46,761 nt of DNA from Streptomyces cinereus (GTDB lineage: Bacteria; Pseudomonadota; Gammaproteobacteria; Pseudomonadales; Moraxellaceae), in NCBI GenBank assembly GCA_014647715.1, contig BMPS01000018.1, positions 1 to 46,761 of the forward strand. Direction: 5' to 3'. A program made the position numbers and the translations under genes. Positions 46,637 to 46,761 of this stretch are shown in pieces. Below the pieces are notes generated by a model, which worked only from the letters and a program-made list of their open reading frames with translations, had not been told where the DNA came from and did no database searches. Positions within the stretch are counted from its first letter, which is position 1. Every line of letters starts with the position of its first letter.

Positions 46637-46761
46637 GGTTCTGTTGAACATTCAAAGCTTCAGCCAATGATAAGCAAAGGCTAGAGCGACCAAATTCTCA
46701 TAATTACGTTTAAGCTTCTCATACCTTGTCGCAATACCCCGATAATGCTTAATACGGCAAA
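46637..46761 (-). mobile_element. Insertion sequence, left part cut by window edge
   Basis: The last ~125 bases are the 3' end of an IS5-type element read on the minus strand. A likely terminal repeat starts at about 46637 (GGTTCTGTTGAAC on the plus strand), 15 bases outside the transposase stop. The far end is outside the window, so the inverted repeat and target duplication cannot be checked. Confidence 0.7.
46652..46761 (-). CDS. IS5-family transposase C-terminus (partial)
   Basis: The minus-strand frame enters at the right edge and stops at 46652. The last residues include HYRGIATRYEKLKRNYENLV followed by ALAFAYHWLKL. This is the signature C-terminus of IS5-family DDE transposases, with the R-Y-E-K-L (Y-(2)R-like) motif that follows the catalytic glutamate region. 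The N-terminal part is missing. The gene may be intact beyond the window. Confidence 0.8.
   Translation of the reverse strand, partial: CRIKHYRGIATRYEKLKRNYENLVALAFAYHWLKL

Overview
The window reads as chromosomal DNA of a gammaproteobacterium of the family Moraxellaceae, most like Moraxella/Faucicola or Psychrobacter. This is an inference from protein character: moderate-to-low GC, a fused NuoCD, a Pseudomonas-type metal site in HemB, an AdeIJK/MexAB-like pump and a FimV homologue. No rRNA gene is present and I saw no tRNA. Both edges appear to cut into insertion sequences, so the window may be a contig that ends in repeats.

Layout. 1-125: end of an insertion sequence. 136-4083 (minus): Rep helicase, a small membrane protein and hemB. 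4233-4841 (plus): a YigI-like thioesterase. 4944-11276 (minus): a tripartite RND efflux operon (adaptor, pump, outer-membrane channel), with a divergent TetR regulator at 11565-12143 and a palindromic operator candidate in the pump promoter. 12140-14476 (minus): an alpha/beta hydrolase and a polyprenyl diphosphate synthase. 14794-15409 (plus): rplU-rpmA. 15775-16464: lolA. 16963-32795: a complete 13-gene nuo operon for respiratory complex I. 32890-33759: ferredoxin-NADP reductase. 33848-34564 (minus): an unrecognised conserved-looking protein. 34865-38354 (plus): a TonB-like protein, a HAD phosphatase, prfB with its programmed frameshift, and a gamma carbonic anhydrase. 38452-41578 (minus): a FimV homologue split into two genes. 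42009-43151 (minus): asd. 43468-44598 (plus): a membrane-anchored endonuclease/exonuclease/phosphatase-family protein. 44621-44840: a probable GacA-controlled Rsm-type small RNA. 45085-46604 (plus): rpe and two small membrane proteins. 46637-46761: the end of a second insertion sequence.

Most of the window is housekeeping: respiration, haem, quinone side chain, translation, lipoprotein trafficking and amino-acid synthesis. The most striking find is the intergenic stretch 44621-44840. It carries an exact TGTAAG-N6-CTTACA palindrome (the GacA/UvrY box) about 65 bp ahead of a predicted RNA. That RNA has four GGA motifs, two of them in small hairpin loops, and ends in a strong intrinsic terminator. 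This is the architecture of RsmY/RsmZ/CsrB RNAs that sequester CsrA/RsmA. Other points of interest are the FimV split exactly at the membrane boundary with repeated DFDF motifs, the operator inside the efflux promoter, and a roughly 60-residue charged insertion in NuoG.
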